Below, one piece after another: positions 7,981 to 17,127 of a DNA stretch of 64,000 nucleotides (positions are counted from its first letter, which is position 1; each line of letters opens with the position of its first letter). Under the pieces are notes generated by a model that worked only from the letters and a program-made list of their open reading frames with translations, made no database searches and was not told where the DNA came from. The DNA is taken from NCBI GenBank assembly GCA_934463425.1, contig CAKSJP010000010.1, forward strand, positions 1 to 64,000, read 5' to 3'. The translations under genes were made by a program, and so were the position numbers. Origin of the DNA: an uncultured Ruminococcus sp. Lineage in GTDB: Bacteria; Bacillota; Clostridia; Oscillospirales; Ruminococcaceae.

Positions 7981-8081
7981 AAAAGCGTAGAGTTAGAAAA
8001 TTGTTTTCCATAATCAGGATGTTTTCGGATCTCTCAGAAAAAAATTAATGGAAAGTACAAAGCTAAAAGGAGGAATTATTA

Positions 8082-8381
8082 ATGAAAAAATTGAAAAAAT
8101 GTTTAGCCGCTAGTTTGGCGACTTTACTGGCAGGAACAATGATTGGAAGCATGGGAATGTTGACTTCTTCAGCAGCAACATTGGGTGATGTAGATGGCGA
8201 TGGAACTATTAGTGTTTCTGATGTAGTTACTCTGAATAAGTGCCTTAATGGATTAGGTGCTTTAAAGGACTATTCTGTTGCAGATACGAATGTAAATGGA
8301 ATTATTGATAGTGTGGACGCAAGTATTTTATTGTCATTTATTGTTGGAAAAGTGACCTCACTTCCGTATACAAAGGGTTAA
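8082..8381 (+). CDS. Secreted minimal dockerin protein
   Basis: The 99-residue protein is a signal peptide (about residues 1-31, MKKLKKC then a hydrophobic core ending near SSAA) followed only by a type I dockerin-like pair. Loop one is GDVDGDGTISVSDVVTLNKC and loop two is ADTNVNGIIDSVDASILLSF. Dockerins bind cohesins with calcium and tether enzymes to scaffolds or to the cell surface. With no catalytic domain, this could be an adaptor for the protease encoded 15 bases downstream. The codon use is much more AT-rich than in neighbouring genes. AAAGGAGG stands before the ATG. Confidence 0.85.
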   Translation: MKKLKKCLAASLATLLAGTMIGSMGMLTSSAATLGDVDGDGTISVSDVVTLNKCLNGLGALKDYSVADTNVNGIIDSVDASILLSFIVGKVTSLPYTKG

Positions 8382-8396
8382 TGGGAGGAATTTAAA

Positions 8397-9302
8397 ATGA
8401 AAAAAAGAAATAGAATTTCGGCAATTTTTACAGCTTTGATTTTGGCAATTGTTTCATTCTGCTTGCCCTGTGGTCAAGTATCTGCCGTAAATAATAATGA
8501 GGAAATAGTCTACAATATTTACTCTAATGTACGCGGCGGAACATGGAAGACGCATTACACATTGAATTCAAGTCCAGTTTTAACGAGTTCTGGAGCGAGA
8601 ACTGTTATTGGAACAGATACTCGTCAAGTGGATTTCTCTAAAAGTGGAGTTGTAAAAATTATAACAAGTAATGGATTTGGTACTGGTTTTATTGTTGATG
8701 GAAATGTGATAGCAACAGCAGCTCATTGTGTGTATAGTAAGGGTAGTGCCGCTTCCTATAATTGTGGACTGACAATCAAAGAAATCCTTGTTTTCAACAC
8801 AGATGGCACAGTTGCTAAAAGAATTACTAATAACATTAAAGAAATTCATGTGCCGCAGAAGTACATCTCTACAGATGGAGGCTCAAATTCCTATGACTAC
8901 GCACTTGTAACTGTTAGCGAAGATTTGAGCGATTATGCAAATTTTAATCTTGGTATTATGCAGGATAATTTTGCACAGAAGAATACTAACAAAGCATATA
9001 CTACCGGTTTTCCTGCAGAGGTAAATAACGAAACAGTAAACAACTTTACCAGTCATAAAATGTATACAGGATCTGGTCAGGTACTTTCTGATCAGTATTT
9101 TGATTATAGCCGCCAATTTTGCTTTAACAACGACATTACTCCTGGCGATAGTGGCGAACCTGTGTATGTTGAAACTACTTTCGACGGAAAAACCTATTAT
9201 ACAGTAATTGGCATTACGACAGCTTCAGCAACTAGTTGTAATGTTGCAAATAGAATCTCTCCAACACTACTTCAATTTTACAAAAACAATTCTAATTTGT
9301 AA
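8397..9302 (+). CDS. Secreted trypsin-like (V8-type) serine protease
   Basis: The 301-residue protein has a signal peptide (about residues 1-30, LPCGQVSA) and a chymotrypsin-fold domain. The triad is H110 (IATAAHCVY), D167 (NSYDYALV) and S252 (ITPGDSGEPVY). The GDSGEP form and the preceding GFGTGFIVDGN segment resemble the V8/glutamyl endopeptidase (S1B) group. It lacks a dockerin of its own and follows the minimal dockerin gene by 15 bases, then abuts the next dockerin gene. It is AT-rich like its upstream neighbour, suggesting recent transfer of the pair. The substrate is unknown. Confidence 0.9.
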   Translation: MKKRNRISAIFTALILAIVSFCLPCGQVSAVNNNEEIVYNIYSNVRGGTWKTHYTLNSSPVLTSSGARTVIGTDTRQVDFSKSGVVKIITSNGFGTGFIVDGNVIATAAHCVYSKGSAASYNCGLTIKEILVFNTDGTVAKRITNNIKEIHVPQKYISTDGGSNSYDYALVTVSEDLSDYANFNLGIMQDNFAQKNTNKAYTTGFPAEVNNETVNNFTSHKMYTGSGQVLSDQYFDYSRQFCFNNDITPGDSGEPVYVETTFDGKTYYTVIGITTASATSCNVANRISPTLLQFYKNNSNL

Positions 9303-9323
9303 TTGATAGAAAGGATGATTTTT

Positions 9324-10415
9324 ATGATGAAAAATTGGAAAAAGGTACTCGTATCCGCATTGGCACTAACGACCGCTGCTGCTTCGGCTTCCGGCATGTC
9401 CGCCGGTGCGGTGGCGCTTATCAGCTCAACCCTGGAAGCGCCCACGGGATATGTGCAGCTGGATGACCAGACGTTTTTGAAAAGGGCAGTAGACTGGAAC
9501 GATGGTGTTTACACCGCCTATACAGACGGCAAAGCAGAATCGGCTGGCTTGTATATCTTCTATGGCTACACATTCAATCACACCGTGCTGACGGTTTCTG
9601 ATCTGGATGCGTTCCAAAAGATCTATGCAGAATACCAGACTGCACTGGATTTCGATCAGTACACAGAGAGCGAGATAAAGTATCAGGATAAGGCTTCTGA
9701 ATGGGCGATCACGCTGTACGATGAAAAGAATGCAGACGGTGCATATTCCAAAGATCCCGGTGATTTCGAGAATAAAAAGGATACTGTGCTAAAACTGACT
9801 CGTGCATTACAGGATGCCGGGATTCTGCTCAGTGCAGACTATCATGCCGCAATGGCGAATGCAATGGATGGTAATTATTACAATGGCTTGTTTGTCGATA
9901 AGGTCGATGCATCTGAAACAGCAGCGATTCTGAAATTGGTGCGGACTGTTGATGCAGATGCCGAAGCGGAATGTTTTACTTTGGAAGATGCTGATGAGAG
10001 CGGTCAAAGTACAGTGAACATCACAAAGGTAGAATCTATCTACGATGGAGTGGAGATCGCTGAGAAATTGCAGCATGCATACCCAAATGCAGATATTGGA
10101 TTGAGTTATGTGATGAGCGCTGACAACAAAACGGCGTCCTCCGCCGATATCGATCTCACCACCGCATATTACACCGGCGACGTAGACAACAACAGCGCCG
10201 TGGATGCCCGGGATGCCGCCGCTGTGCTGACCTATGCAGCAAAACAGGGCGCAGGCATGGACGGAACGCTTTCCGGCGGCGAAGCGCCTGCCGAAGCTGC
10301 CGCATTTGCCGCGGCGGATGTCAACGGTGACGGCGCGGTGAACGCTGCCGATGCTGCAATGATCCTGCAGTATAGTGCACAGGAGGGCGCAGGGATGGCG
10401 CCGCGCTGGGACTGA
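9324..10415 (+). CDS. Secreted dockerin-containing protein, N-terminal domain of unknown function
   Basis: The roughly 363-residue protein has a signal peptide (MMKNWKKVLVSALALTTAA... to about residue 30), a 250-residue region not recognised, and a C-terminal dockerin pair: GDVDNNSAVDARDAAAVLTY and then ADVNGDGAVNAADAAMILQY. The start at 9324 is chosen for AAAGGA at 9310-9315; the TTG at 9303 lacks spacing. The first part of the gene is moderate in GC and the dockerin end is GC-rich, unlike the two genes upstream. It lies downstream of the serine protease with no terminator between them, so joint transcription is likely. Its leader is nearly identical to that of the dockerin gene at 32264-32884. 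Confidence 0.85.
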   Translation: MMKNWKKVLVSALALTTAAASASGMSAGAVALISSTLEAPTGYVQLDDQTFLKRAVDWNDGVYTAYTDGKAESAGLYIFYGYTFNHTVLTVSDLDAFQKIYAEYQTALDFDQYTESEIKYQDKASEWAITLYDEKNADGAYSKDPGDFENKKDTVLKLTRALQDAGILLSADYHAAMANAMDGNYYNGLFVDKVDASETAAILKLVRTVDADAEAECFTLEDADESGQSTVNITKVESIYDGVEIAEKLQHAYPNADIGLSYVMSADNKTASSADIDLTTAYYTGDVDNNSAVDARDAAAVLTYAAKQGAGMDGTLSGGEAPAEAAAFAAADVNGDGAVNAADAAMILQYSAQEGAGMAPRWD

Positions 10416-10446
10416 TCTGTTTCTTTTTTGCGTTTCCTTTTCTATG

Positions 10447-10487
10447 ACAAAACCGCCGCCTCTGCAAAACCATGCAGGGGCGGCGGT
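10447..10487 (-). terminator. Terminator of fabD-aroE-aroK (possibly bidirectional)
   Basis: A 15-bp stem (ACCGCCGCCTCTGCA with TGCAGGGGCGGCGGT) is followed on the minus strand by TTTTGTC. It lies between convergent genes. Confidence 0.88.
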
Positions 10488-10523
10488 CGTCTTATTCTGT
10501 CAAAAGCTTGCGGGGTGTTGCGC

Positions 10524-11018
10524 TTATGCCTTTACCGCCGCAAGAATGCGCTCTGCCATCTCCTCCGGCGAAACACCCCCGGGGACAGCGTGAGACGCAT
10601 GGGCGCGGTATACGCCGGCGCGCTGGTCGAACAGCTGGTGCAGCTCTTCCTTGGTGCTGCGCTGTACAATGGGGCGGTTGGTGTCGCCCTGAATGCGTCC
10701 GTAGCAGGTGTCAAAGGACTCGTCCAGCAGTACCACTGCGCCGTTTTTCCGGGCATAGGCGGCGCTGTCCGGATTCAGCATCGCACCGCCGCCGCAGGAG
10801 ATCACGGCATTCCGGGTGCAGAGTGTCCGGATGGCTTCCGCCTCCAGCTTCCGGAAGTGCGGCTCGCCGTCCTGGGCGAAAATGTCCGGGATGCTCTTTC
10901 CTGCCTGTTCCACAATATAGGCGTCTGTGTCGATCAGCGGCAGCCCCAGCTTTTTCGCCAGGATCTCGCCCACGGTGGTCTTGCCGCAGCCCATAAAGCC
11001 GCAAAGAAAAATCGTCAT
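10524..11018 (-). CDS. aroK: Shikimate kinase
   Basis: The 164-residue kinase phosphorylates shikimate in aromatic amino acid synthesis. Walker A is GFMGCGKTT near the N-terminus, DTD follows at about residues 30-32, and a CGGG motif lies in ISCGGGAM. The ATG at 11018 is preferred because GAGGG stands 5 bases before it and the family usually starts just before the P-loop. A GTG at 11030, overlapping the aroE stop by 4 bases (GTGA), is the alternative. It is the last gene of fabD-aroE-aroK. Confidence 0.92.
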   Translation of the reverse strand: MTIFLCGFMGCGKTTVGEILAKKLGLPLIDTDAYIVEQAGKSIPDIFAQDGEPHFRKLEAEAIRTLCTRNAVISCGGGAMLNPDSAAYARKNGAVVLLDESFDTCYGRIQGDTNRPIVQRSTKEELHQLFDQRAGVYRAHASHAVPGGVSPEEMAERILAAVKA

Positions 11019-11026
11019 GGCGTCCC

Positions 11027-11866
11027 TCACTTTGCGGCGTTCTGCTCGTCGATCAGCTCTTCCATGTCGCCGATGATGGAGTCGATCTGTGCATCGGTAT
11101 AGCTGTCGTCGTTCCAGATCTCGTGGGCGCGTACTGCCTGGAGCACCAGCATTGCCGCGCCGCCCTTTGCCACCTTGCCCTTTTCCAGTGCCTTGCGCAG
11201 GAACAGGGTCTTGGTGGGATTGTAGATCACGTCAAAGAAATAGTCCGCGCCGTCGATCAGCTCGTCCGAAACCGGGCAGGCATCCACCTTGGGGAACATG
11301 CCCACCGGCGATGCGTTGATGATAACGTCGAACTTGTCGTGGATGTCTGCGGTCACTGCATACTGCACCCTGGCATCCGGCATGGTCTGCTTGGCTTCCT
11401 GAATGAAAGTCTCTACCAGTTCCTTGTCCTGGGGGATGATGCCGATGGTGAGGTCTGCTCCGTGGCGCAGCGCCTCGGTGGCGATCATTCTGCCCACGCC
11501 GCCGCAGCCGATGAGCAGGACTTTGCCGTCCATGGGATAGTCCTTCACCGACATGGTGAAGCCGTCGCAGTCGGTGTTATAGCCCACCAGCTTGCCGTCC
11601 TGGTTTGCCACGCAGTTTACGGAGTTGTACCGCTTTGCGCTTTCGTCCAGCTCGTCCACCATGGGAATAATCGCCATTTTATGGGGAATGGTAATGTTAA
11701 AACCCTGTAAGCCGCGCAGAAACGGCTCTTTGCCCTCCAGATGCTCCGGGGCAATGTCCGTCAGGGTATAGCTTGCCTCTCTGCCCGCCATAGCGAACAG
11801 GCGTTCATGGATAAACGGGGACATAGAGTGCCCCAGAGGATGCCCGATCAGTGTATATTGTTCCAT
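11027..11866 (-). CDS. aroE: Shikimate dehydrogenase
   Basis: The 279-residue NADP-dependent enzyme converts 3-dehydroshikimate to shikimate. Substrate-binding GHPLGHSMSP is at the N-terminus, the catalytic lysine is in FNITIPHK, and NTDCDGF carries the partner aspartate. The nucleotide-binding loop is IGCGGVGRMI. Its ATG overlaps the fabD stop codon by one base (TAATG), indicating translational coupling. Confidence 0.93.
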   Translation of the reverse strand: MEQYTLIGHPLGHSMSPFIHERLFAMAGREASYTLTDIAPEHLEGKEPFLRGLQGFNITIPHKMAIIPMVDELDESAKRYNSVNCVANQDGKLVGYNTDCDGFTMSVKDYPMDGKVLLIGCGGVGRMIATEALRHGADLTIGIIPQDKELVETFIQEAKQTMPDARVQYAVTADIHDKFDVIINASPVGMFPKVDACPVSDELIDGADYFFDVIYNPTKTLFLRKALEKGKVAKGGAAMLVLQAVRAHEIWNDDSYTDAQIDSIIGDMEELIDEQNAAK

Positions 11867-12777
11867 TATGCCAGAGCTCCTTCCAGTGTCTCGCAGTTCT
11901 CCACATTCTTTGCGGTCACGCCCTTGAGGGTTTTCTTGACCAGACCGGTGAGGACGCTCTTGGGACCGAACTCGATAAAGGTGTCGATGCCGGCCGCCTG
12001 CATGGCTGCCAGTTCATCGGTGAACCGTACCGGCGAAACGATGTGCTCTGCCAGAGCTTTCGGCATGTCGGAGAAGTCCGTCCGGACTGCGCCCAGCACG
12101 TTGGAATAGAAGGGAACTGTGGGTGCAGAGAACTGCACCTCCTGAATTGCTTTATAAAAGGTATCTGCAGCCGGCTGCATCAGCTTGGTGTGGAATGCGC
12201 TTGCCACAGCCAGCGGCACAGCTCTTGCCTTCAGGGCGGCACAAGCGGCAGCTGCCTTTTCCACAGCGTCCCGGTCGCCGGCGATAACGGTCTGTACACT
12301 GGAGTTGTAGTTTGCCGGAATGACATAGCCCTCAGTCTCGCTGCAAATGCGCTCTACTTCTGCCGGCGCCAGCTTCAGGATCGCGCACATTGCGCCGTCT
12401 GCTGCCTTTGCGGCGGCATCCATTGCCTCAGAACGTGCCTTGATGACCTTGAAGCCGTCCTCCAGGGAGAGCATGCCGGAAGCGACCATCGCCGCATATT
12501 CGCCCAGAGAGTGGCCGGCAACGGCATCATAGGTAAAGCCGCGCTTCTTGGCTGCCTCCAGGCAGACCAGAGAGGTTGCCATAATTGCCGGCTGCGCATA
12601 AATGGTGTGTGCCAGTGTCTGTGCGTCGCTGTCTGCGATCACGGCATAGAGATCAAAGCCCAGCACCTCAGAAGCGACCTCAAAGATTTCCTCCAGCTGT
12701 GCATCCTGCTGAACCAGATCCAGACCCATCTTTTCATACTGGGAGCCTTGTCCGGAAAAAAGTGCGATTGTTGCCAT
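11866..12777 (-). CDS. fabD: Malonyl-CoA:ACP transacylase
   Basis: The 303-residue enzyme loads malonate from CoA onto ACP for the fatty acid genes encoded divergently. It begins MATIALFSGQGSQ, and the active serine is S90 in VAGHSLGEYAA with its partner histidine in ASAFHTKLM. The ATG at 12777 is preceded by AAAGGA 9 bases upstream; longer frames run into the divergent promoter region. Heading an operon with aroE and aroK, rather than sitting in the fab cluster, is an unusual layout for clostridia. Confidence 0.94.
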   Translation of the reverse strand: MATIALFSGQGSQYEKMGLDLVQQDAQLEEIFEVASEVLGFDLYAVIADSDAQTLAHTIYAQPAIMATSLVCLEAAKKRGFTYDAVAGHSLGEYAAMVASGMLSLEDGFKVIKARSEAMDAAAKAADGAMCAILKLAPAEVERICSETEGYVIPANYNSSVQTVIAGDRDAVEKAAAACAALKARAVPLAVASAFHTKLMQPAADTFYKAIQEVQFSAPTVPFYSNVLGAVRTDFSDMPKALAEHIVSPVRFTDELAAMQAAGIDTFIEFGPKSVLTGLVKKTLKGVTAKNVENCETLEGALA

Positions 12778-12802
12778 AACGACCATTCCTTTCTCAGAAG
12801 AG

Positions 12803-12820
12803 TTGTACAAATATGTACAA
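12803..12820. promoter_or_regulatory. Palindrome in the fabD leader, possible operator
   Basis: TTGTACA-AATA-TGTACAA is a perfect 7-4-7 inverted repeat about 25 bases upstream of fabD. It does not match the FapR or FabT consensus as known. A partial match (TTGTACAAAGTACAC on the minus strand) lies near 21570-21586, upstream of the glycan operon. Confidence 0.45.
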
Positions 12821-12890
12821 AACAAAGGGTTTGATTTTGTGCAAAAAATAGTATTTCCTCTTGCATGACTTGAAAAAACACTTGGAAACA

Positions 12891-12919
12891 TTGCAAATTG
12901 CGTAAAAATATTCTATAAT
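12891..12919 (+). promoter_or_regulatory. Promoter of the fab/acc operon
   Basis: TTGCAA (12891-12896), 17 bases, TATAAT (12914-12919). The leader of about 130 bases to fabH holds a hairpin (CGTACCG at 12966-12972 with CGGTACG at about 12986-12992), which may be an operator or attenuator stem. Confidence 0.8.
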
Positions 12920-13053
12920 AGAAAGTGTATCCTGTGATTGCAGGGAAAATCTAAATTTTACAGGGCGTACCGAAACCTCTGTCTGCGGTACGTTCCCTAT
13001 CTATCATACCACAAAATGAGGAAAGTGACAAGAGGAACGGAGGAAATTTTTCC

Positions 13054-14061
13054 ATGGGAATTCATGTTTTAGGAACAGGAAGCTATACGCCGGAATTTCA
13101 GGTGACCAATGAGGACATGGCGAAGCTCGTCGAGACCAACGACGAATGGATCCGCACCCGCACCGGCATCGGCACACGCCACATCTCGGACGGCGAGCCG
13201 ACCTGGTACATGGGCGCACAGGCTGCAAAGCGCGCCATCGAGGCAGCAGGCATTGATCCGCTGGAGATCGGTCTGCTCATCGACACCACCATCACACCGG
13301 AGTACTGCACCCCGTCTATGTCCTGCATCATCCAGCGGGAGACCGGCGCAGTAAACGCTGCCTGCTTCGACATGAACGCCGCTTGTTCCGGTTTTGTCTA
13401 TGCCATGGATACGGCGCACCGTTTTCTGAAAACCGACCCGTCCATGCGCTATGCACTGGTGGTGGCGAACGAGAGCCTGTCCAAGATCACCAACTACAGC
13501 GACCGCTCTTCCTGCATCCTCTTCGGCGACGGCGCAGCTGCCGCCCTCATCGAATACAAGGAAGATGCCCTGTACACCAGCCACCTGGGTGCAGACGGCA
13601 CCGGCGCAAAGTTCCTCTATGCCCACAGCGCACTGCCCCAGTCTCCGTTCATAAAGCCGGAGCGCCAGGCGGCGTATGATGACGGCATCGGCGCAGGCCC
13701 GGAGGGCTGGGAACACGCCATGCTCCAGGACGGCAGAGAGGTGTACAAGTTCGCGACTCACGCTCTGGCAAAGGCTGCGACCATGGCGGCGGAAAAGATC
13801 GGCTTCGACCTGAACGAGCTGGATAAGATCGTGCCCCACCAGGCCAATATGCGCATTATTGAAACGGCAATGAAGTTCCTCAAGCAGCCTATGGAAAAGG
13901 TCATCACCAATATTGAATATCACGGCAATACTTCCAGCGCATCTATCCCCATTGCATTTGATGAGGCGATCCGTGCCGGAAAGATCCGGCGCGGCGAAAA
14001 GGTCTGCCTGGTCGGCTTCGGCGCAGGTCTGACTTATGCGGCGCTTATCATGGAATATTGA
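13054..14061 (+). CDS. fabH: Beta-ketoacyl-ACP synthase III
   Basis: The 335-residue enzyme starts fatty acid chains by condensing acyl-CoA with malonyl-ACP. The Cys-His-Asn triad is C111 (NAACSGFVYA), H262 (VPHQANMRI) and N292 (EYHGNTSSAS). It is the first gene of a ten-gene run, with GGAGG before the ATG. Its first amino acids, GIHVLGTGSYTPEF, are typical of the family. Confidence 0.95.
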   Translation: MGIHVLGTGSYTPEFQVTNEDMAKLVETNDEWIRTRTGIGTRHISDGEPTWYMGAQAAKRAIEAAGIDPLEIGLLIDTTITPEYCTPSMSCIIQRETGAVNAACFDMNAACSGFVYAMDTAHRFLKTDPSMRYALVVANESLSKITNYSDRSSCILFGDGAAAALIEYKEDALYTSHLGADGTGAKFLYAHSALPQSPFIKPERQAAYDDGIGAGPEGWEHAMLQDGREVYKFATHALAKAATMAAEKIGFDLNELDKIVPHQANMRIIETAMKFLKQPMEKVITNIEYHGNTSSASIPIAFDEAIRAGKIRRGEKVCLVGFGAGLTYAALIMEY

Positions 14062-14098
14062 TCGAACGAATACAGTTGAAATAGAAAGGAAAATAGCT

Positions 14099-15025
14099 AT
14101 GGAAACCAGAATCACAAAACTGTTGGGATGCAAGTATCCCATGATCCAGGGCGGTATGGCATGGATCGCAGAAAGCACACTGGCATCTGCTGTCTCCAAC
14201 GCCGGCGCAGTCGGCCTGATCGCAGGCGGCAGCGCGCCCATCGACTATCTGCGCGACCAGATCCGCACCTGTAAGGAAAAGACCAGGAATCCCTTTGGTG
14301 TCAATATCATGCTCATGAGCCCCAACGCCGACGACCTGGCACAGCTGGTCATCGACGAAAAAGTGCCCATCGTCACTACGGGCGCGGGCAATCCCGGAAA
14401 GTACATGGAAGCCTGGAAAAATGCCGGCATCAAGGTGATCCCGGTGGTGCCGTCTGTGGCTCTGGCAAAGCGCATGGAGCGCTCCGGCGCAGATGCCCTG
14501 GTGGCTGAAGGCACTGAGTCCGGCGGCCATATCGGCATGAACACCACCATGTGTCTCGTGCCCCAGGTGGTAGACGCTGTAGATATCCCGGTCATTGCAG
14601 CCGGCGGTATCGCAGACGGCAGAGGCATCGCCGCAGCATTTATGCTGGGTGCAGAGGGTGTACAGCTGGGAACACGCTTCCTGGCGACCGAAGAGTGCCA
14701 GATCTCCCCGAAGTATAAGGAACTGGTGCTGAAGGCGAAGGACACCGACAACCAGATCACCGGTTTCTATTCCGGCAGCCCCTGCCGCGGCATCAAGACC
14801 AAGTATACCAAGAAGCTCCAGGCAATGGAAAAGGCAGCCTGCCCGCCGGAGGATTTCGAGGCAATGACCGTCGGCTCTCTCCGCAAGGCAGTGGTAGACG
14901 GCAACGTAGACGAAGGCTCGTTCCTGTGCGGCCTCATCGCCGGCATGATCCACGATGTAAAGCCCTGCAAAGAAGTCATCGATGAGATGTGGGCACAGGC
15001 ATACAAGCTGATGGGCAAAGAATAA
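14099..15025 (+). CDS. fabK: Enoyl-ACP reductase II (FMN-dependent)
   Basis: The 308-residue TIM-barrel flavoprotein of the NPD/FabK family catalyses the last reduction in each elongation cycle. The segments KYPMIQGGMAWIA, VAEGTESGGHIG and AAGGIADGRGIAAA bind FMN and substrate. No fabI is seen in the window, so this is probably the cell's enoyl reductase; FabK enzymes are insensitive to triclosan. The ATG at 14099 follows GAAAGGA; an upstream in-frame start lies inside fabH. Confidence 0.92.
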   Translation: METRITKLLGCKYPMIQGGMAWIAESTLASAVSNAGAVGLIAGGSAPIDYLRDQIRTCKEKTRNPFGVNIMLMSPNADDLAQLVIDEKVPIVTTGAGNPGKYMEAWKNAGIKVIPVVPSVALAKRMERSGADALVAEGTESGGHIGMNTTMCLVPQVVDAVDIPVIAAGGIADGRGIAAAFMLGAEGVQLGTRFLATEECQISPKYKELVLKAKDTDNQITGFYSGSPCRGIKTKYTKKLQAMEKAACPPEDFEAMTVGSLRKAVVDGNVDEGSFLCGLIAGMIHDVKPCKEVIDEMWAQAYKLMGKE

Positions 15026-15061
15026 GAAGATATCATTTTAAAGGATAAAGGAGAGACAATT

Positions 15062-15802
15062 ATGGCAACCGCATTGATTACAGGTGCATCTCAGGGAATC
15101 GGCGCTTGCATCGCAAAGCGTCTGGCAAAGGACGGCTACAACGTGGCCATCAACCACTTCCCCAGCGATTCCGATCAGGCAAACGCAGAAAAGGTGGCAG
15201 AAGAGTGCCGCAGCTTCGGCGTAGAAGCAGAGCTTTTCGCAGCAAACGTGGCAGACTATGCCCAGTGTGAGGCAATGACCAAGGCAGTCAAGGCGCGCTT
15301 CGGCTCGATCGACGCACTGGTCAACAACGCCGGCATCACCAAGGACGGCCTGATGGCACGGATGTCCGAGGAGCAGTACGACGCGGTGATCGCAGTCAAC
15401 CAGAAGAGCGTGTTCAATATGATGAAGCTGGTGGGTACGGTGATGATGCGCCAGCGCCACGGCAGGATCGTCAGCCTGGCATCTGTGGCTGGTCTGTACG
15501 GCAATCCGGGACAGATCAACTATTCCGCATCCAAGGCAGCCATCATCGGCATGACCAAGACGGTGGCGAAGGAACTGGGCGCAAGAAATGTCACTGTAAA
15601 CGCAGTTGCACCGGGCTTTATCAAGACCCCCATGACCGACGCCCTCACCGAGGAGCAGCGCAATAAGATGCTGGAACTGGTGGCAATGAAGCGCTACGGT
15701 GATCCGGAAGAAGTTGCGAGCGTGATCTCGTTCCTCTGCTCGGATGACGCAAGCTATGTCACCGGTCAGACCATCGAGATCTCCGGCGGGCTGATGATGT
15801 AA
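15062..15802 (+). CDS. fabG: 3-oxoacyl-ACP reductase
   Basis: The 246-residue short-chain dehydrogenase reduces 3-ketoacyl-ACP with NADPH. TGASQGIG (NADPH loop), NNAG, the catalytic serine in SLASVAG and YSASK are all present, and the C-terminus VTGQTIEISGGLMM matches FabG. AAAGGAG precedes the ATG. Confidence 0.95.
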   Translation: MATALITGASQGIGACIAKRLAKDGYNVAINHFPSDSDQANAEKVAEECRSFGVEAELFAANVADYAQCEAMTKAVKARFGSIDALVNNAGITKDGLMARMSEEQYDAVIAVNQKSVFNMMKLVGTVMMRQRHGRIVSLASVAGLYGNPGQINYSASKAAIIGMTKTVAKELGARNVTVNAVAPGFIKTPMTDALTEEQRNKMLELVAMKRYGDPEEVASVISFLCSDDASYVTGQTIEISGGLMM

Positions 15803-15876
15803 TTCAGGCTTCGTGTCCGTAAATACGTGAGACAGAAACGAGTTTGCCGCAGTACGGCGGCAGAGAGCGAGGAAAT

Positions 15877-17115
15877 ATGAAAAGAGTAGTAATCACCGGA
15901 CTGGGTACGGTAAACCCGCTGGGCAGCACCGTAGAAAAGTTCTGGGAAAATGTAAAGAAGGGAACACTGGGTGTTTCCAAGATCGACAGCTTTGACACCA
16001 CAGAGCTGGGTGTCAGCGTAGCCGGCATCATCCGGGACTTTGACCCGACAGAATACTTTGACCGCAAGGACGTCCGCCACATGGAGCGCTTTACACAGAT
16101 CGCTGTGGCGTCTGCCATCCAGGCGCTGCAGGATGCCGGAACGGATTTCAAGGATATGGACCCGTACCGCGTGGGCACTATCATCGGCTGCGGCATCGGC
16201 GGCATCGGCAGAATCGAGGAAGAGCATGACAAGTACCGCGCAAAGGGCCCGGGACGCATCTCTCCGTTCTTTGTTCCCATGATGATCGGCAACATGGCTG
16301 CCGGCCAGGTTGCCATCCGCACCGGCTTCCGCGGTGACAATTTCTGCACCACCACCGCCTGCGCATCTGCGACCCACGCCATCGGCGAGGCATTCCGCAA
16401 GATCAAGGACGGCTATCTGGATGTCTGCCTCTGCGGCGGCAGCGAGTCCACCATCACCGAATTTACCCTGGGCGGCTTCCGTACCATGAAGGCGCTGACC
16501 ACCGAGACAGATCCGGCAAAGGCATCCACCCCGTTCGACCTGAACCGCGGCGGCTTTGTCCTGGGCGAGGGCTCTGCCGTCCTGGTACTGGAAGAATACG
16601 AGCACGCCAAGGCACGCGGCGCAAAGATCTATTGCGAGCTGGCTGGCTACGGTGCGACCTGTGACGCGTTCCATATGACTGCCCCGGCAGACGAGTGCGG
16701 CGCATCCTCCAAGGCAATGATCGAGGCATACACCGAAGCTGGTCTGAAGCCGGAGGACATCACCTATATCAATGCCCACGGCACTTCTACCCACCTGAAC
16801 GATATGCTGGAGACCAAGGCAGTGAAGATCGCCCTGGGCGAGGAGCAGGCGCGCAAGGTCAAGATCAACTCCACCAAGTCCATGACCGGCCACATGCTGG
16901 GCGGCACCGGCGCAGTGGAAGCGGCTGTCTGCGCGCTGTCTATCCGTGACAGCTTTATCCACCAGACCATCGGCTATACCACACCGGATCCGGAATGCGA
17001 CCTGGATTACTGCGTCGACGGCCCGGTAGAAATGCCGGTAAATGCCGCACTGTCCAACTCTCTGGGCTTCGGCGGCCATAATGCCACATTGTGCTTCAAG
17101 AAGTGCACGGACTAA
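15877..17115 (+). CDS. fabF: Beta-ketoacyl-ACP synthase II
   Basis: The 412-residue elongating condensing enzyme has the Cys-His-His triad C162 (TTACASATHAIG), H301 (INAHGTSTHLND) and H339 (SMTGHMLGG). The start MKRVVITGLGTVNPLG follows GAGGAAAT. It is collinear with fabG and accB. Confidence 0.95.
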   Translation: MKRVVITGLGTVNPLGSTVEKFWENVKKGTLGVSKIDSFDTTELGVSVAGIIRDFDPTEYFDRKDVRHMERFTQIAVASAIQALQDAGTDFKDMDPYRVGTIIGCGIGGIGRIEEEHDKYRAKGPGRISPFFVPMMIGNMAAGQVAIRTGFRGDNFCTTTACASATHAIGEAFRKIKDGYLDVCLCGGSESTITEFTLGGFRTMKALTTETDPAKASTPFDLNRGGFVLGEGSAVLVLEEYEHAKARGAKIYCELAGYGATCDAFHMTAPADECGASSKAMIEAYTEAGLKPEDITYINAHGTSTHLNDMLETKAVKIALGEEQARKVKINSTKSMTGHMLGGTGAVEAAVCALSIRDSFIHQTIGYTTPDPECDLDYCVDGPVEMPVNAALSNSLGFGGHNATLCFKKCTD

Positions 17116-17127
17116 GGAGAATCAGAC

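Noticed and set aside
8082..10415. Prophage or integrative element
   Set aside because: The island is AT-rich, but no integrase, structural phage gene or flanking duplication is seen.
10428..11102. Plus-strand frames over aroK
   Set aside because: They are shadows of the GC-rich aroK gene, whose P-loop and shikimate kinase motifs are clear on the minus strand.
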